Shown: in pieces, positions 36,601 through 47,321 of the stretch
Layout of the letters: the number at the start of each line of letters is the position of its first letter
How positions within the stretch are numbered: the first letter of the stretch is position 1
DNA from: Corythucha ciliata
Taxonomy: Eukaryota > Arthropoda > Insecta > Hemiptera > Tingidae
DNA length: 64,000 bases
NCBI GenBank assembly: GCA_038030265.1
Contig: CM075942.1
Location: forward strand, 49,380,751 to 49,444,750
Direction of reading: 5' to 3'
Program-made: the position numbers and the translations under genes
The notes under the pieces: model-generated
What the model saw: only the letters and a program-made list of their open reading frames with translations
What the model was told of the DNA's origin: nothing
Database searches by the model: none

Positions 36601-39600
36601 ACACATGTGCAACTCCCCCTTAAGAAAGCTTTTTCTGGGAAAGAGATGGTTTGGCTTAAAAAACTCAAAATTCTCTGTAACTCTGAAACGAAGCGTTTGC
36701 GACCCTATGTCCACATAGTAATTTTGGTTCGCCCTACTTAGCAGTACAACATGTGCAAGTATTGCCGGATCCTCGTGAAACACCCTGTATATGCTGACGA
36801 ATTAGCAGTGATTCCCACAATTTGGACGTGATTCTGTGAATTTGACCAAAATATTCAGACAGTTTCGCCACCATATGCTGCCAATTTGTCCAACAGGGTT
36901 TGACGGTGATGCTTACGATTTGACCGAAATGGCGACAATTTGACCGTGATATGCAATTTGCCCTCGATCTGCTCATAATTTGGCCACGATATTCTGGTGA
37001 CTTGCCCCAATTCTGATGATTTGGCAGTGATGCTGACAGTTTGGCCACTCTGTGCTGACAATTTGGCCACTGTGCTGACAATTAGGCCGTGATTCTTACT
37101 TTTTTGCCAGAATATTCCAAAAATCTGGCCACGACTGGACTGGTAATTTGCCTACGTTTCTGACAACGTAGACGTATCGTGGCGTTTGACCGATACGATA
37201 TTCTGACAAATTTTCCAAGAGATCACGTCGATTTGGCCGTGATATTCTGATAACGCGGAGCGATATGGCCTCAATGCTGACAATAATTGATTGTACATAA
37301 TGCCGAAAATTTAGCCGCTATTCTGACAATTCGACCACGTTATGTTGACACTCTCGCCACGATGCGCTGGAGATTTGGCAGCGATGAGCTGATGATGGCG
37401 ACGATTCTTACTAATTGGGAAGATTACTCAGACAATTCGGCTACAATGCAGGTAATTTGTCTGAGATGCTGACCATTTGGCACGATTCAGACAATTTGGC
37501 CCCGGTTAGGGATGCACGAGACCGAGACGAGACTTGAGTGGTCTCGGTCTCGGTCTCGCTCATGAAAAGTCGGTCTCGTCTCGGTCTCGGTCTCGATCAT
37601 GAAAAGTCGGTCTCGTCTTGGTCTCGAAAGTCTCGGTCTCGGTCTCGAAAGTCTCGGTCTCGAAAGTCTCGGTCTCGAAAGTCTCGGTCTCGTCTCGAAA
37701 AGTTAAAGGCGCGAATTCAAAGTATGTGTGATATTAGTGACGAGTGATCCTATTCTCGCGTCAATGACTACATATGACAATGATAGATGAATTTATACTT
37801 TGCTTTCCTTCCTTGGTGGCTCGTGGCACGAAGGGAGATAAGTGATACACTACTGATTAATGACCAAAGAGCTTTGTAATTGCCCCAAAATAGAATCGTG
37901 CCTTTAAAACAATCGTCACACTGAGAACGTGAAAGGGGAACAGTTGGGAATTCAACGAGATCAACTCAAAATCTCGCATATGCCAACTCATTTAGTTCAA
38001 GCAAGAGACTTCCCTTCCCAGACACGACGAGGCAGAGGTGCACAATCCCCCTCTCATACATCAGACCCTCCTTCGACTGGCAATGTTAGTTAAAAAAAAA
38101 AAAAAAAAAAAAAAAATTGAAAGCGGTGTCGAGTTTGATGATAGTGGGTTCCCTTGCACTAAGCAGCCTGGCCGCGGCAGCCAGTTGGCTGCTGTGCAGT
38201 TGGGCTTGTCCTAGTGGCTGCCCCAGCCTGGAAATCTTTGCTGCCTAGAGCGCGTGCAACCATAGGTTGCATTGTATTTCACCGGCCCCCCGGGAACCCT
38301 AACCCATTTTTTTATTACGATAGCTAGGCATGAAGGAGCTTTTAACGAACGAGGCACGATGTTTGTGACACGAGAATAAGTCGAGTGCCATCATCGGTAG
38401 AGTTTGTAGTGCGATTATATGCCTCAGAATCGTACGCTTTTTTACCTTCGATCGTTCAAAGCCTTTTAAAGCCAATTAGGTTCATAATTATTTAATTTAA
38501 GGGTTCCGTAAAGTCTCCCATTTGCCACACAACTTCATTCCAGAGAAATAAAAAAGAAGAAACAAAAGAAGCGCGTAAGATGAAAGCGGGCTTCCCTGGC
38601 TCAGTTCTTCTACCAACATAATCAACTGACTTTGACCTTTTTGGGTTATAATTTTTACGGTTCCACTCATCCTTCACCCATCATTCATCGTGCTTAAAGA
38701 CCTACTGTACACACGCCGTGTGGTAAAGAGTTAACTCATTTACCGTGAACTCTTTACCGCACGGCGTGTGTAAAGTAGGTCTTTACGCACGATGAACGTC
38801 TGCGCAAACACTTCTTTAAGAATGTTCTTAGGAATAATAGTTTATACGCCTAGGCAAGAAAGCGATTTTTTCGAGGCCGAAAGAAAAAATTGGACGGGCG
38901 AGGCGTAGCCCCCGCCCCCCCAACTCCCCAAAATCACTTTTTTGACGCGGTGTGTACAGTATTTCTTTATTAGAACATGGGCTGATTTTTTGGATCACGG
39001 CGATAAAGTGAAAGTTTTATCCCCTAGGCTCTAAAATAATCAGTTTTTTTTTTAAAAAAAAAAAGTATCTTACATATAACGAGACACGCAAGTGCCATTT
39101 TACTTGCGACTACGTTGTTTGGCTGGCGAAGCAAAGCCGAGTCGGCTAAATGAATACGAGCAAGTGAATTGAGGTATGCACGATATTTTTCGCGAGACAA
39201 GTGAAATAATAGTATATTTCACAACAAGTGAGGGAAGTGGAGTTTTACCTGCGAGTTGTGTTTGGCTCACGAGGCGGGGCCGAGTGAACTAAAAACAACT
39301 AGCAGAGTGAAAGCTTCTTCCTCACGAGTTGTGGATATTATTTTTAGCACGACCAACAGGTTTAATTGTCTTTCCTGCAAGTGTTCGGAGGCAAGGGTAC
39401 GCTAATTGAATACAGAACTTTTTTTCACTTTCCTTCACTAGTGAGTGAAAGCCTTCCTGTTTCCTTCGCTTGCGAGGGAAAATGTGAAATTATTGGCATT
39501 CTGCCTTAATTTGCTTCACTAGTGAGTGAAAAAAAAAACTTTTTTCACCTAGCTCATCTTTTCAAGTAAAAATCAACAATTCAATTTTTTTTTTTTTTTT

Positions 39601-39985
39601 TTTTCCAGTCTCGGTCTCGTCTCGAAAATAGCGGTCTCATCTCGGTCTCGGCTCGAGACCAGAAACTTTTTTCACCTAGCTCATCTTTTCAAGTAAAAAT
39701 CAACTTCCCTGTTGAGATGGCGAAGAGGAAGTATCACTTCCCTCCGTGATCATGCGAAAACCATCATGTATAATTCGTGAAAGAAGAAGAAATATGCGTG
39801 TTTCCAACGATAATGTTACAAAAAGTAAAATTTTCCCCATTATTTTATGTCATTTTGTGCGTTGGGGGGGGGGATATGTCCACCCCTTGGATCCACCACC
39901 TAGGAGGCCCATAACACAATAGCCGTCTCGGCATGAAACAAGGTCATTTCATTGTTAAAATGTTCTGTATTCATAAATGAGCCAT

Positions 39986-40023
<38 letters not shown>

Positions 40024-41301
40024 CCAGTCTCGGTCTCGTCTCGAAAATAGCGGTCTCATCTCGGTCTCGGCTCGAGACCAGAAAACTTGGTCTCGGTCTC
40101 GCACCAGAAATGATGGTCTCGTCTCGGTCTCGGTCTCGTGCATCACTAGCCCCGATTCGTAATTTTTGGCCAGAATGTTCCGTCATCTGAACCGTGAATA
40201 TGACAAATTTGTCCACGAAATTCTGGCGATTCGCCATGGTATTCTGACAATTTGGTCTCAATTCTGACAATGATAGCGGTTAGTCTGGAAACTTAGCAAC
40301 GACGTATAGGCAATTTTGCGCTCTCCAGTGTCCACGTTCTAGCAAATGAGATGAGCCCACGAGGGCTGCTCTCCAGCAGCTGAGCGAGGTGTCACCGCGC
40401 ACTTAAAGAATCCCGCCCCGGCCCTCATGAGAGCCTATATAGGACCGAGTAGCCCGAAATGGATACTTGACCACACTTTTAGGGCAATTTTCTTGAGATT
40501 TACTGTAACTGCTTGATCACTCCTTGTCTCCTTCCCAATTGAAACGAACTATTCAGCTAACGAAACTGAGTATCAATTTCGAACCGTGGAAAATGCTGAC
40601 ATCCGGTTACACACAAAACAAATCATTGCTGCACGTGAGTGTGAGTGTGTGTGGGGGGTGGCACCATTTGCTCCACCTCTGAAGAGTCAAAATTAGGGGG
40701 TCACGTCATTTTTTAAAGATATTTTTTGTGAGGTATAAACCGGTAGAAAGCCAATAATTTACTGGAGAGACACGTAGAAACATGACAGAAACTCTAATTA
40801 ACTGCTGTAAACCAGTGGCATAAAACAGAAAGGGAGAAGAAAAAAAAAAAAAAAAAAATAGGGCGCCTTTCTTGTCGATGGGCCGTGTCATGTTGAAGTT
40901 CGTTAAACGCAATTTATATTTATTTTGCCGCACCTGTCACTTTAGTGTGATTTAATGCGATTGTTAAATGACCCAGGGGGAGGGGGTTCTACGTATTCAT
41001 TTTTATTGGGTTATTCCCTTTCGGCTCATATAAACTGTATTTTTTAAAAAAACAAATATTGTCTTTTCAGATACACTACGACGCTCCCGCTCCACCGCCG
41101 CGATCACCACCCTCGAATGCCCTCGTCCGTCATCACGTGCCGTCTAGTCTTCTAGCCCCCCAGCACTCGGGCTACAGTCACTGGCGAAACGTTCTCGACG
41201 AAACGGAACTGAGCAATTTGCGAGTCATGAAACCGCCGCCACTGGGTCAAGCTCAAACGTGGCGTGCTGTTATTCATAGGTTTAGGCGACGGCCTACATA
41301 A
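33647..41301 (+). CDS. Acidic/proline-rich protein, last three exons
   Basis: Three exons join in phase: 33,647-34,002, 34,098-34,361 and 41,071-41,301 (TAA at 41,299). Acceptors TTTTCAG, AAACAG and TTTTCAG are good. Donors are AAG|GTTAGC and the weaker CAG|GTTGGA. The protein is strongly biased: Ser/Asp/Glu/Tyr-rich with SDYDE and SGGYSEY, an acidic DSDEDEDEENFSLEEFELDE block, then Pro-rich PPLPPT and APAPPPRSPP, ending in a basic HRFRRRPT tail. That is typical of an intrinsically disordered protein or cytoplasmic tail. I do not recognise the family. The first exon may start at ATG 33,655 or be internal with one base supplied from upstream (candidate at 17,078). The 6.7 kb intron holds a fold-back and an hAT-type element. 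Exon GC and codon quality contrast sharply with the surroundings, which supports real coding. Confidence 0.7.
34760..35752 (-). repeat. Family D array in reverse orientation (left)
   Basis: From about 35,180 the sequence reads as the reverse complement of family D: GACAATTTGGC, GATGCT, GACAATTTGGTCACGAT every 20-25 bp. 34,760-35,180 is a looser lead-in. The array is interrupted at 35,753 by a fold-back element and continues at 36,788. Confidence 0.6.
35753..36787. mobile_element. 1.0-kb fold-back element with CAGGGTGTTTC ends
   Basis: Outer ends CAGGGTGTTTC (35,753) and GAAACACCCTG (ending 36,787) begin an inverted repeat of about 190 bp that includes TTGCACATGTTGTACTRC and ACGCTTCGTTTCAGAG. 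A second inverted pair lies inside (36,225-36,400 versus 36,455-36,625, for example GGAAATTCCGCACAACCG), around a loop of about 55 bp. The same short peptide frame therefore appears once on each strand (35,740-35,951 plus, 36,442-36,783 minus). No transposase or obvious target duplication. It sits inside a family D array. Confidence 0.75.
36788..37498 (-). repeat. Family D array in reverse orientation (right)
   Basis: GACAATTTGGCCACGATGCT-type units continue to the left target duplication of the hAT-type element at 37,499. Confidence 0.65.
37507..40148. mobile_element. Non-autonomous hAT-type element with TCTCGG-rich ends
   Basis: Ends TAGGGATGCACGAGACCGAG (37,507) and, inverted, TAGTGATGCACGAGACCGAG (from 40,148) fit the TAGNGATG ends typical of hAT elements. 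An 8-bp target duplication GCCCCGGT/GCCCCGAT (37,499-37,506 and 40,149-40,156) differs at one base. Both ends extend into (TCTCGG)n satellite. Near the right end, a block of about 60 bp (39,606-39,666) is repeated at 40,024-40,084, and ACCTAGCTCATCTTTTCAAG occurs twice around it. No transposase frame is present. A 113-bp palindrome lies within. Confidence 0.8.
38684..38796. mobile_element. 113-bp near-perfect hairpin (MITE-like)
   Basis: Arms beginning TTCATCGTGCTTAAAGACC and ending GGTCTTTACGCACGATGAA pair over nearly the whole length through ACACACGCCGTG and GGTAAAGAGTT. The loop is about 12 nt. It is nested inside the hAT-type element. No target duplication is evident. Confidence 0.7.
40149..40330 (-). 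repeat. Family D array remnant
   Basis: GACAATTTGGTC and similar units resume at the right target duplication, showing that the hAT-type element split the array. Confidence 0.5.
40331..41070. other. Distal part of the 6.7-kb intron, nothing recognised
   Basis: Unique sequence up to the acceptor GTCTTTTCAG at 41,061-41,070. It contains a short GT-rich tract (40,636-40,657) and an A-rich run (40,838-40,858). Confidence 0.45.
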
Positions 41302-41443
41302 AAGGCAAGCGTGTGGTTGTTGCTGACGTTGATGATGACAGGGAACCCTTTTTTAAAAATTAGGGTTGCGAGGAGGCTACAAAAAACGGTTTCTAGGATT
41401 ATTTAAGACTGGGGAAACTGTAATTTGATCATTTCAATTTGTT

Positions 41444-41497
<54 letters not shown>

Positions 41498-42176
41498 AGA
41501 GAGAGAGACACCTTATTTAGAGGGCCTAATTTTAAATTGATATAGAAACTAACTGAATTAGTTACCAAAAACCTGCCTTTAAGAGCATCATTTCTTCAAG
41601 TTTCCACAGACCCATATTTTAACGAAGTTACCGAGTCCATCCAATTATTAGGCCCACTAATGTGTTAGTCAGCCATTTTTTTTAAACATAAAAAATCACG
41701 CTTCTGCTACAACAAATCGCAAAGCACCAAAAAAAAAGCTTTTTTTGAGCCGAATTTTACAATGTGCCAATCACGACTAATTCGCGAAGATACAGAACCG
41801 TTTCAGATTCTTGTCTTTTTTTGTAATACATACAAAGCAACGCATAGGATTCTAGTTTGACAGTGGAAAAAATAGAAGGGAAAATTCACCTTCTTTCACT
41901 TCATTTCTTTCTCAATTTTGTTATTATCGAGGCGTTTAAAAGTCGGAAACGGAGACGTGATGGGAAGACGGGTGATGAGTAGGGGAGAAGGGTCAGCAGC
42001 ACCGGGAGCAGAAAAGAAAGTTGATGACGGCCTTGATCGACCCTGAAGGCATTTTACTTTTTTTTAAATCGTAAAGATCTAATCTAAATTTAATCGAACG
42101 GTTAGCGTTACGAGTTAAAACTTACGTATCTGAGAAATTTGATAAAAATATCGAAATTACGTCATGATATTCACAC

Positions 42177-42211
<35 letters not shown>

Positions 42212-43540
42212 CAACTTTCTTACCTTTCCCCAGGGGTCCATGGTCACCAGTTTGTTGTTTGAAAAGAAGAAGTTTCCGCAATTTCTTTCTCAATGTTTCC
42301 TGAGCTATGTACATTCCAACGTACCTGACATTTGAGGAAATTGTAAAAAAGAGAAAAAAGTTGTATTTATTTCATTAGCTTGTCGTAAAATAAGCTAATT
42401 ATTAAAGTTCCTTAATTAGGTTACTGCTACTTTGTACATTTTTGTATTCAGACGCTAATTAATAAATTTTTTTTTAAAACAGAGATCCTTCCATCAAAAA
42501 AACCACAGACTCAGAGCCAGATGATTGACGAGAGAAACGCTCTCCTTAAAAACGGTTGCTCAGATTTCCCTATTTTTAATTGTACTCCATAGAAATAATA
42601 GGAGGACTAGTAGTAGTGGAGGGGGGTGTCGTCTCTCGTTCGAAGTATTAAATAATTAATTGGTCCCCACACTACACTATACCACCTTTTTGAAGCTGCC
42701 CCAGTCTAAAACCTCGGAGAAAGTAAGTAGCATTATGATGACTGAAGGATGGTGAGGAAGAAGGGTCAATCGTAGAGTCATTTATCGCCTGGGCTTTATT
42801 ATTCTTTATTTATTTTTCGGTTAATTAGCTCACTCAGATAAAAACTGATACAGGGCGTAAATTAATTACACGGGGATTTTTATATCAGAAAAAAATAACT
42901 CGCCCTTGGAGCAATATATTACAACGCACGAGTTGTAACATTGAAAACAGGGTTTTATTATTAATAAAAGAAATAAACGAATTAAAAAAAAAAGAGAGTG
43001 AGAGATCATGCGAAATTCCCCGACCACCGCGTGCTTTGGCCCTGTTTTATTACATTGTTTTCAATGAGAACAGTCAGCAGAAAATGCAGCGTGATTTTAC
43101 TCAATCGACAGGTCTACTTAAAGTCCAAGAAAGAGCCTCGATACCAATTGACCCGCTTCAAAGTCGATGAAATCATCGAAACTACAACGATAGGGCAAAA
43201 CGCTCATTTTTGGCCATGCACTTTGAAGGTCACTGATGAGGTGGCGACTCATAATCAGCTCCTGCCTCAAATCGAAGACATTTTTATAAAAAACAGTATT
43301 TTGGGGGTTTACGACCCGAGGAACCCGAATATTTCAACGCATTTTCGGTCAGACGAGCGGTTCACTGGGTTCTCATCGTGATTCCGGCGTTTTCTGGTTG
43401 CGTTAGCCCGTATTTTAGGGGTCGTACGAATTTTCTCGCGGACGGCGGCGGTCGCACAATCGACAGCCCATACCGGCGGGAGCACAGCGTTATATGTGGT
43501 TGAGGGTGGGTAGGGGAGGCTAAGCAGCGAAATTTATAGT
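41302..43540. other. Intergenic, no confident gene
   Basis: Contains a ~52-A run followed by (GA)n at about 41,442-41,508 and a T31 run at 42,179-42,209. The 127-codon frame at 42,998-43,381 opens at GTG, has no recognisable domain and no splice or context support, so it is not called. Confidence 0.45.
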
Positions 43541-44050
43541 TAAACGAGCCAATTCCGCGAAATATTTTTTAAAGAGCAAAAGTCCACAAAATTGGTTTCT
43601 TGAAGGTGAACAAAGTTGATTTTCGATTATCCAAATCCACAAAATTGACTTTAAAAAGCAAAACACGCGAAATTCAGGTTTTCAACGACTATAACCCGTG
43701 AAGTGCTTCAGTGCCTAAACCCCGCGAAATTGTTTTTGTCTTAAACCTGCTAAATTAATTTTCGATCTATTAATCTAAGCAAAATTGAGGGTTCCAGCAC
43801 TGAAGCCCACAACCCGCGAAATTGGGGTTTTTCAGTGACTAAACCACCGCGAAATTTATTTATTGAAGAGCAAACCCAGCAACATTGGATTTGCCCGCGA
43901 AATTGGGGGTTTTTCAGTGACTAAACCACCGCGAAATTTATTTATTGAAGAGCAAACCCAGCAACATTGGATTTGAGTGAGATATGAGTATGACCTCACT
44001 TTTTTAAAGAACCAAGCTGGCGAAATTGATTCATTAAACAGCCAAACAGA
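43541..44050 (+). repeat. Family B array with a recent 81-bp duplication
   Basis: Units such as GCGAAATTGGGGTTTTTCAG and GAGCAAACCCAGC. The segments 43,813-43,893 and 43,894-43,975 are almost identical (one extra G), so a block of several units was duplicated recently within an otherwise strongly diverged array. Confidence 0.75.
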
Positions 44051-44359
44051 CGAACAGCGTTACCAATTTGATCCCGTCAGATCTGATGGATTTAGAAAGT
44101 GGCCAACGAGAAAAAATTATGTCTAACGGATGACGGATTTTTCTAACGGAATCTGGCGGAATCGCTCAATGATTCTTAATACTATAATTCTATTAATTTA
44201 AATAACCTTTAAACACGATTTTTTGGGAGTAGAAAAGAGTACGTGTCTACATACAATAAATGAGAGAAACGAGAGTCATTTGGTGACTGTTGGTGTTGTG
44301 GGTGTGTCACGTGACGCTACCTGCTAATTAAAGTCGCCGGAAATTGATAATAGTAGGGG

Positions 44360-45120
44360 CCCGTGGGGTGTATGAGGGACCAGGGTATCGAGATAACAAG
44401 ACAACGACCTGCCCCCAGCCACGCCTACCGCCCCAAACCCTCTCCCGGCACCGGATTGGTCAGTTTGAGACCCGCCCCCAGGCACCTCCCGACACCGGTG
44501 GCCCCATCCCGCCATCGGCCCACACCCCACCCGCCGGATCGTCCATTTTGTACTCCCCACCCCCAAGATGACCCGGCCACGCGTCATAGTGGACTCCCCC
44601 CCCCCCCATGCTTCGAAGCTGAAGAAAAAATGTTCCCACTTCCAGGGTTCGAAGCTCAGCTTCTTATTTACACGAGACATGCCTAAACCATTGGACGAAC
44701 TCGGTGAGTTGTAAGTACACTAGAGTGGAAAATGTAGAGACTGCACACTCATGAATACCCGCCCGCAGCCAGATTGCCCATTTTGCGCCCTTCAGCCATG
44801 TTGCCCCCAACCACGCCTGCTAGCCACCACTGATCATAAAATCGGCTAGTTTGGACCCGCCCCCCGCTCCTCCGGCCATCGAATCGACCATTTTGTACCC
44901 ACCCCCATCCCAGGCCTGCTCCAAGCCCCAGAGTAACCCGCCCTCGGCCCGTGACAGCCCACATGTAGCCATTCAAGACCCTCCCCCAGCCCCTCCCACC
45001 ATTTAGGACCTCCCCCCCCACCATCACATCTGCACCCCTCCCCGAACCACCAATTTAGACCGGCTCCCAGAGCCCCCCCCCCCCCGACCAACCGTACTCT
45101 AATTATCGTTACTTTGGACC
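44360..45120 (+). repeat. C-rich degenerate tandem array, family F
   Basis: Repeated words CCATTTTGTACCC, ACCCGCCCCCAG, CACGCC and GGCCCCATC occur at roughly 30-60 bp spacing. It is strongly C-rich on the plus strand, and the Pro- and Gly-rich frames on both strands follow from that. Confidence 0.6.
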
Positions 45121-45140
45121 TACCCCTAGACTAATCTAAA

Positions 45141-45652
45141 GCCCGGTGCACATAATGCCTGTTTTCACCCAGGCAGGTTTCTCCGCTTGGAAGCGTGCCT
45201 GCTGGCGTGCATGAGGTGTTCACACGGTGATTTTTTCTTGCTTGGCAGCCACCCATCAACCACCTGCTTTATAGCCTTCTTCGAACTTTTTCTTCTAGAA
45301 GGTCACCTTCGTTCATAACCATTTTGATATTGTGTTTGATTTTTGATATCCTGCGTTAGCGTTTTTCCTTTGTCGTTTTGGTTTTGTTTTCCATTTATTT
45401 TTTCGTACCTACGTACAAATTCGTGAAGGTTGTACAGGTATAGCCCTGCTGGAAATAGAAACCTTCAGAGTCGAGCGACAACGACGAGCCCTCTCAGGTA
45501 GGCTAGAAAAATAGAACCGCTTCTATCTATCTCGAGAAACAGGCACAGCTCCCTCTTAGTGACGTCACTTTCATGCACGGGGGCATGCGCCTTACCATTT
45601 CATGAAACATGCACTGACCGGGGCACGAAAACAGGCACCGTGTGCACCGGGC
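45141..45652. mobile_element. 512-bp TIR element
   Basis: Left end GCCCGGTGCACATAATGCC then TGTTTTC, right end (inverted) GCCCGGTGCACACGGTGCC then TGTTTTC: a 26-bp TIR with three mismatches. AAA lies next to both ends and may be a 3-bp target duplication. The interior has further GCATG-rich inverted patches. The 69-codon frame at 45,559-45,768 crosses the element end and is not a gene. Confidence 0.75.
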
Positions 45653-45838
45653 AAAGTTGGACCCCGCGCCCAGGCCAACCTCCCTCGACCAGTGCCCAGG
45701 GCCCGGTCAGTATCCGACAAACCGCGGACCAGACCCTCCTCTCATTACCTGCAACCGTAACATATTGAGAATGATAAATTAATTAAACGTAACTGATGTT
45801 ACCTGGACGACTCGGAAAGGCAAAGCCTAACACAATTC

Positions 45839-46001
45839 GAGTTTCGAGAAAAAATGGGCTCCCCGGCGGGATTTGAACCCGCAACCTCTGGAATGCTAGT
45901 CCAATACGCTGCCAATTGCGCTACGGTGACGTCATTGGCAGACGCAGAGGGAGGAGTGAGCATAGCCAAACCCCACCCAGGGCCATTGTTTCTCGAAACT
46001 C
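45839..46001 (-). mobile_element. TIR-framed tRNA-like cassette
   Basis: A 13-bp perfect TIR, GAGTTTCGAGAAA (45,839) and TTTCTCGAAACTC (ending 46,001), encloses a tRNA-like sequence. In tRNA orientation the order is TIR, then GTGGGGTTTGGCT, then the tRNA body, then CATTTTTTCTCG and the TIR. The cassette at 51,270-51,412 has the same order and nearly the same TIR but a different tRNA body. It may be a SINE-like or MITE-like family. Confidence 0.6.
45859..45930 (-). tRNA. tRNA-Ala(AGC)-like sequence
   Basis: It folds as a cloverleaf: D stem GCGC/GCGT, anticodon stem TTGGA/TCCAG with loop CTAGCAT (anticodon AGC, U33 present), T stem GCGGG/CCCGC with loop TTCAAAT. Box A (TAGCGCAATTG) and box B (GGTTCAAATCC) match the Pol III consensus exactly. 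The acceptor stem GTCACCG/CGGGGAG has two mismatches, including the terminal pair, and the context is a TIR cassette. A pseudo-tRNA or SINE head is as likely as a functional gene. Confidence 0.5.
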
Positions 46002-46137
46002 TGGAACTCTAGGCGTTTCTCCTTATCGGTAAACCACGCCGAATTTTATCTTATCTTGATGTTGTTAGATAGATACGAGGGATAATTCTATAGCCGGTAT
46101 TTTAATTAAAGTGATAAATTAATTAAACTAACTGATG

Positions 46138-47321
46138 TTCTCTGCTCTGTAAAGAGATTTGAACTGCAACAGTAAGGGGGCAGGCCAATGATGGCTGTTG
46201 AATCATTTATAAGGGTATTAAGCTCCTGTAAAAAAAATCTTGCAGATTTGGCTCGGCATGAAACCAATTTCGCGGGCATGGATCTTCAAAAAAACTAATT
46301 TTGCTGGGGTTTCGCATCTCGAAAGCAAAGCAATAATTTTCACAAACGTCTAGCAATAATTTTGATCGCAAACAAGCGGAACCAACCCTATATTTCATCA
46401 GATTATCTATTTCATGGACACTTACAATTAGAAGACATTTTGGCTGGGCATGTGTACTCATGTTCTGTAAGAAGAACATCCGAGTATGAAGACATTTCGC
46501 GTGGTTCGAGCATATTTTTGCTTTAAAAACCTGAAAGTAGTGAACCGTGTAAACGTCTACAGGCTCCCAAACCTGTTAATATTATAGGATTCATTGTTAT
46601 TCCATAGATCGAGAAGTTTTTTATGGACCGAAAGAAGTGGTAAATTCAGTTAAATTTCTAAACACACGTTTCTAGAACCATCTGGAAATTTGGGCCTCAG
46701 GGTCCATTAGAAACTTGTCAGTTATACCAGTGCATTTACCTCAGAGCCTTGATTATTGCCGTCGGGGGGGGGGGGGGGTCTCCCTCATCAACATAGTCCC
46801 ACCTTCGTGCGTGCTGCATACACATTACACGAGGATTAGTTTTTTTTTCGTCGTCTCCATTGGATGGTCAAAATGAAAGCGAAATTACTACAAATTCATG
46901 CTCAAGCTTGGACGTGATGGGCTCTCCCTCTTCAGCTCTTCAGGCTTTTAAAGCGAAAATATGTTCGAAGCACGCGAAATGCCTTCGATACTTACAGAAC
47001 ATGAGTACACGTGCCCAGCCAAAATGTCTTCTAAGGTGTCCATGAAATAGATTATCTGATGAAATATAGGGGTTGTTCCGCTCGTTTGCGATCAAAATTA
47101 TTGCAGGACGTTCGTGAAAATTATTGATTTGCTTTCGAGATGCGACACCCCAGCAAAATTAGTTTTTTTGAAGATCCAAGCCCGCGAAATTGGTTTCATG
47201 CCGAGCCAAATCTGCAAGAATTTTTTTACAAGAGCTTGCTTATACCCTTATGAACTATTCAACAGTCATCATTGGCCTGCCCCCTTACTGTTGCAGTTCA
47301 AAACTCTTTACAGAGCAGAGA
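46138..47321. repeat. Large inverted duplication, ~390-bp arms
   Basis: The left arm (46,138-46,533) is repeated in reverse at 46,941-47,321, for example TCTCTGCTCTGTAAAGAG versus CTCTTTACAGAGCAGAGA and GCCAATGATGGCTGTTGAA versus its inverse. Arms are about 85-90% alike by eye. The spacer of about 400 bp is unrelated. Each arm carries family B-like words. Open frames on each strand (46,207-46,479 minus, 47,114-47,500 plus) are copies of the same noncoding DNA. Confidence 0.75.

Larger units (their letters stand above)
45773..46139 (+). repeat. Direct repeat pair flanking the tRNA cassette
   Basis: GATAAATTAATTAAAC followed by (GT)AACTGATGTT occurs at 45,773-45,800 and 46,113-46,139. The second copy abuts the inverted duplication that starts at 46,138. 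The origin is unclear: it could be a long target duplication or a rearrangement scar. Confidence 0.5.

Noticed and set aside
35634..36783. Two similar frames (VLLSRANQNYY) read as a gene family
   Set aside because: They are the two arms of the fold-back element read on opposite strands; no intact gene.
42998..43381. 127-codon plus-strand frame
   Set aside because: Opens at GTG, and I see no recognisable domain or splice support. It could be reconsidered with expression data.
44324..45091. Pro- and Gly-rich frames on both strands
   Set aside because: Follow from the C-rich family F array; neither strand shows a domain or splice structure.
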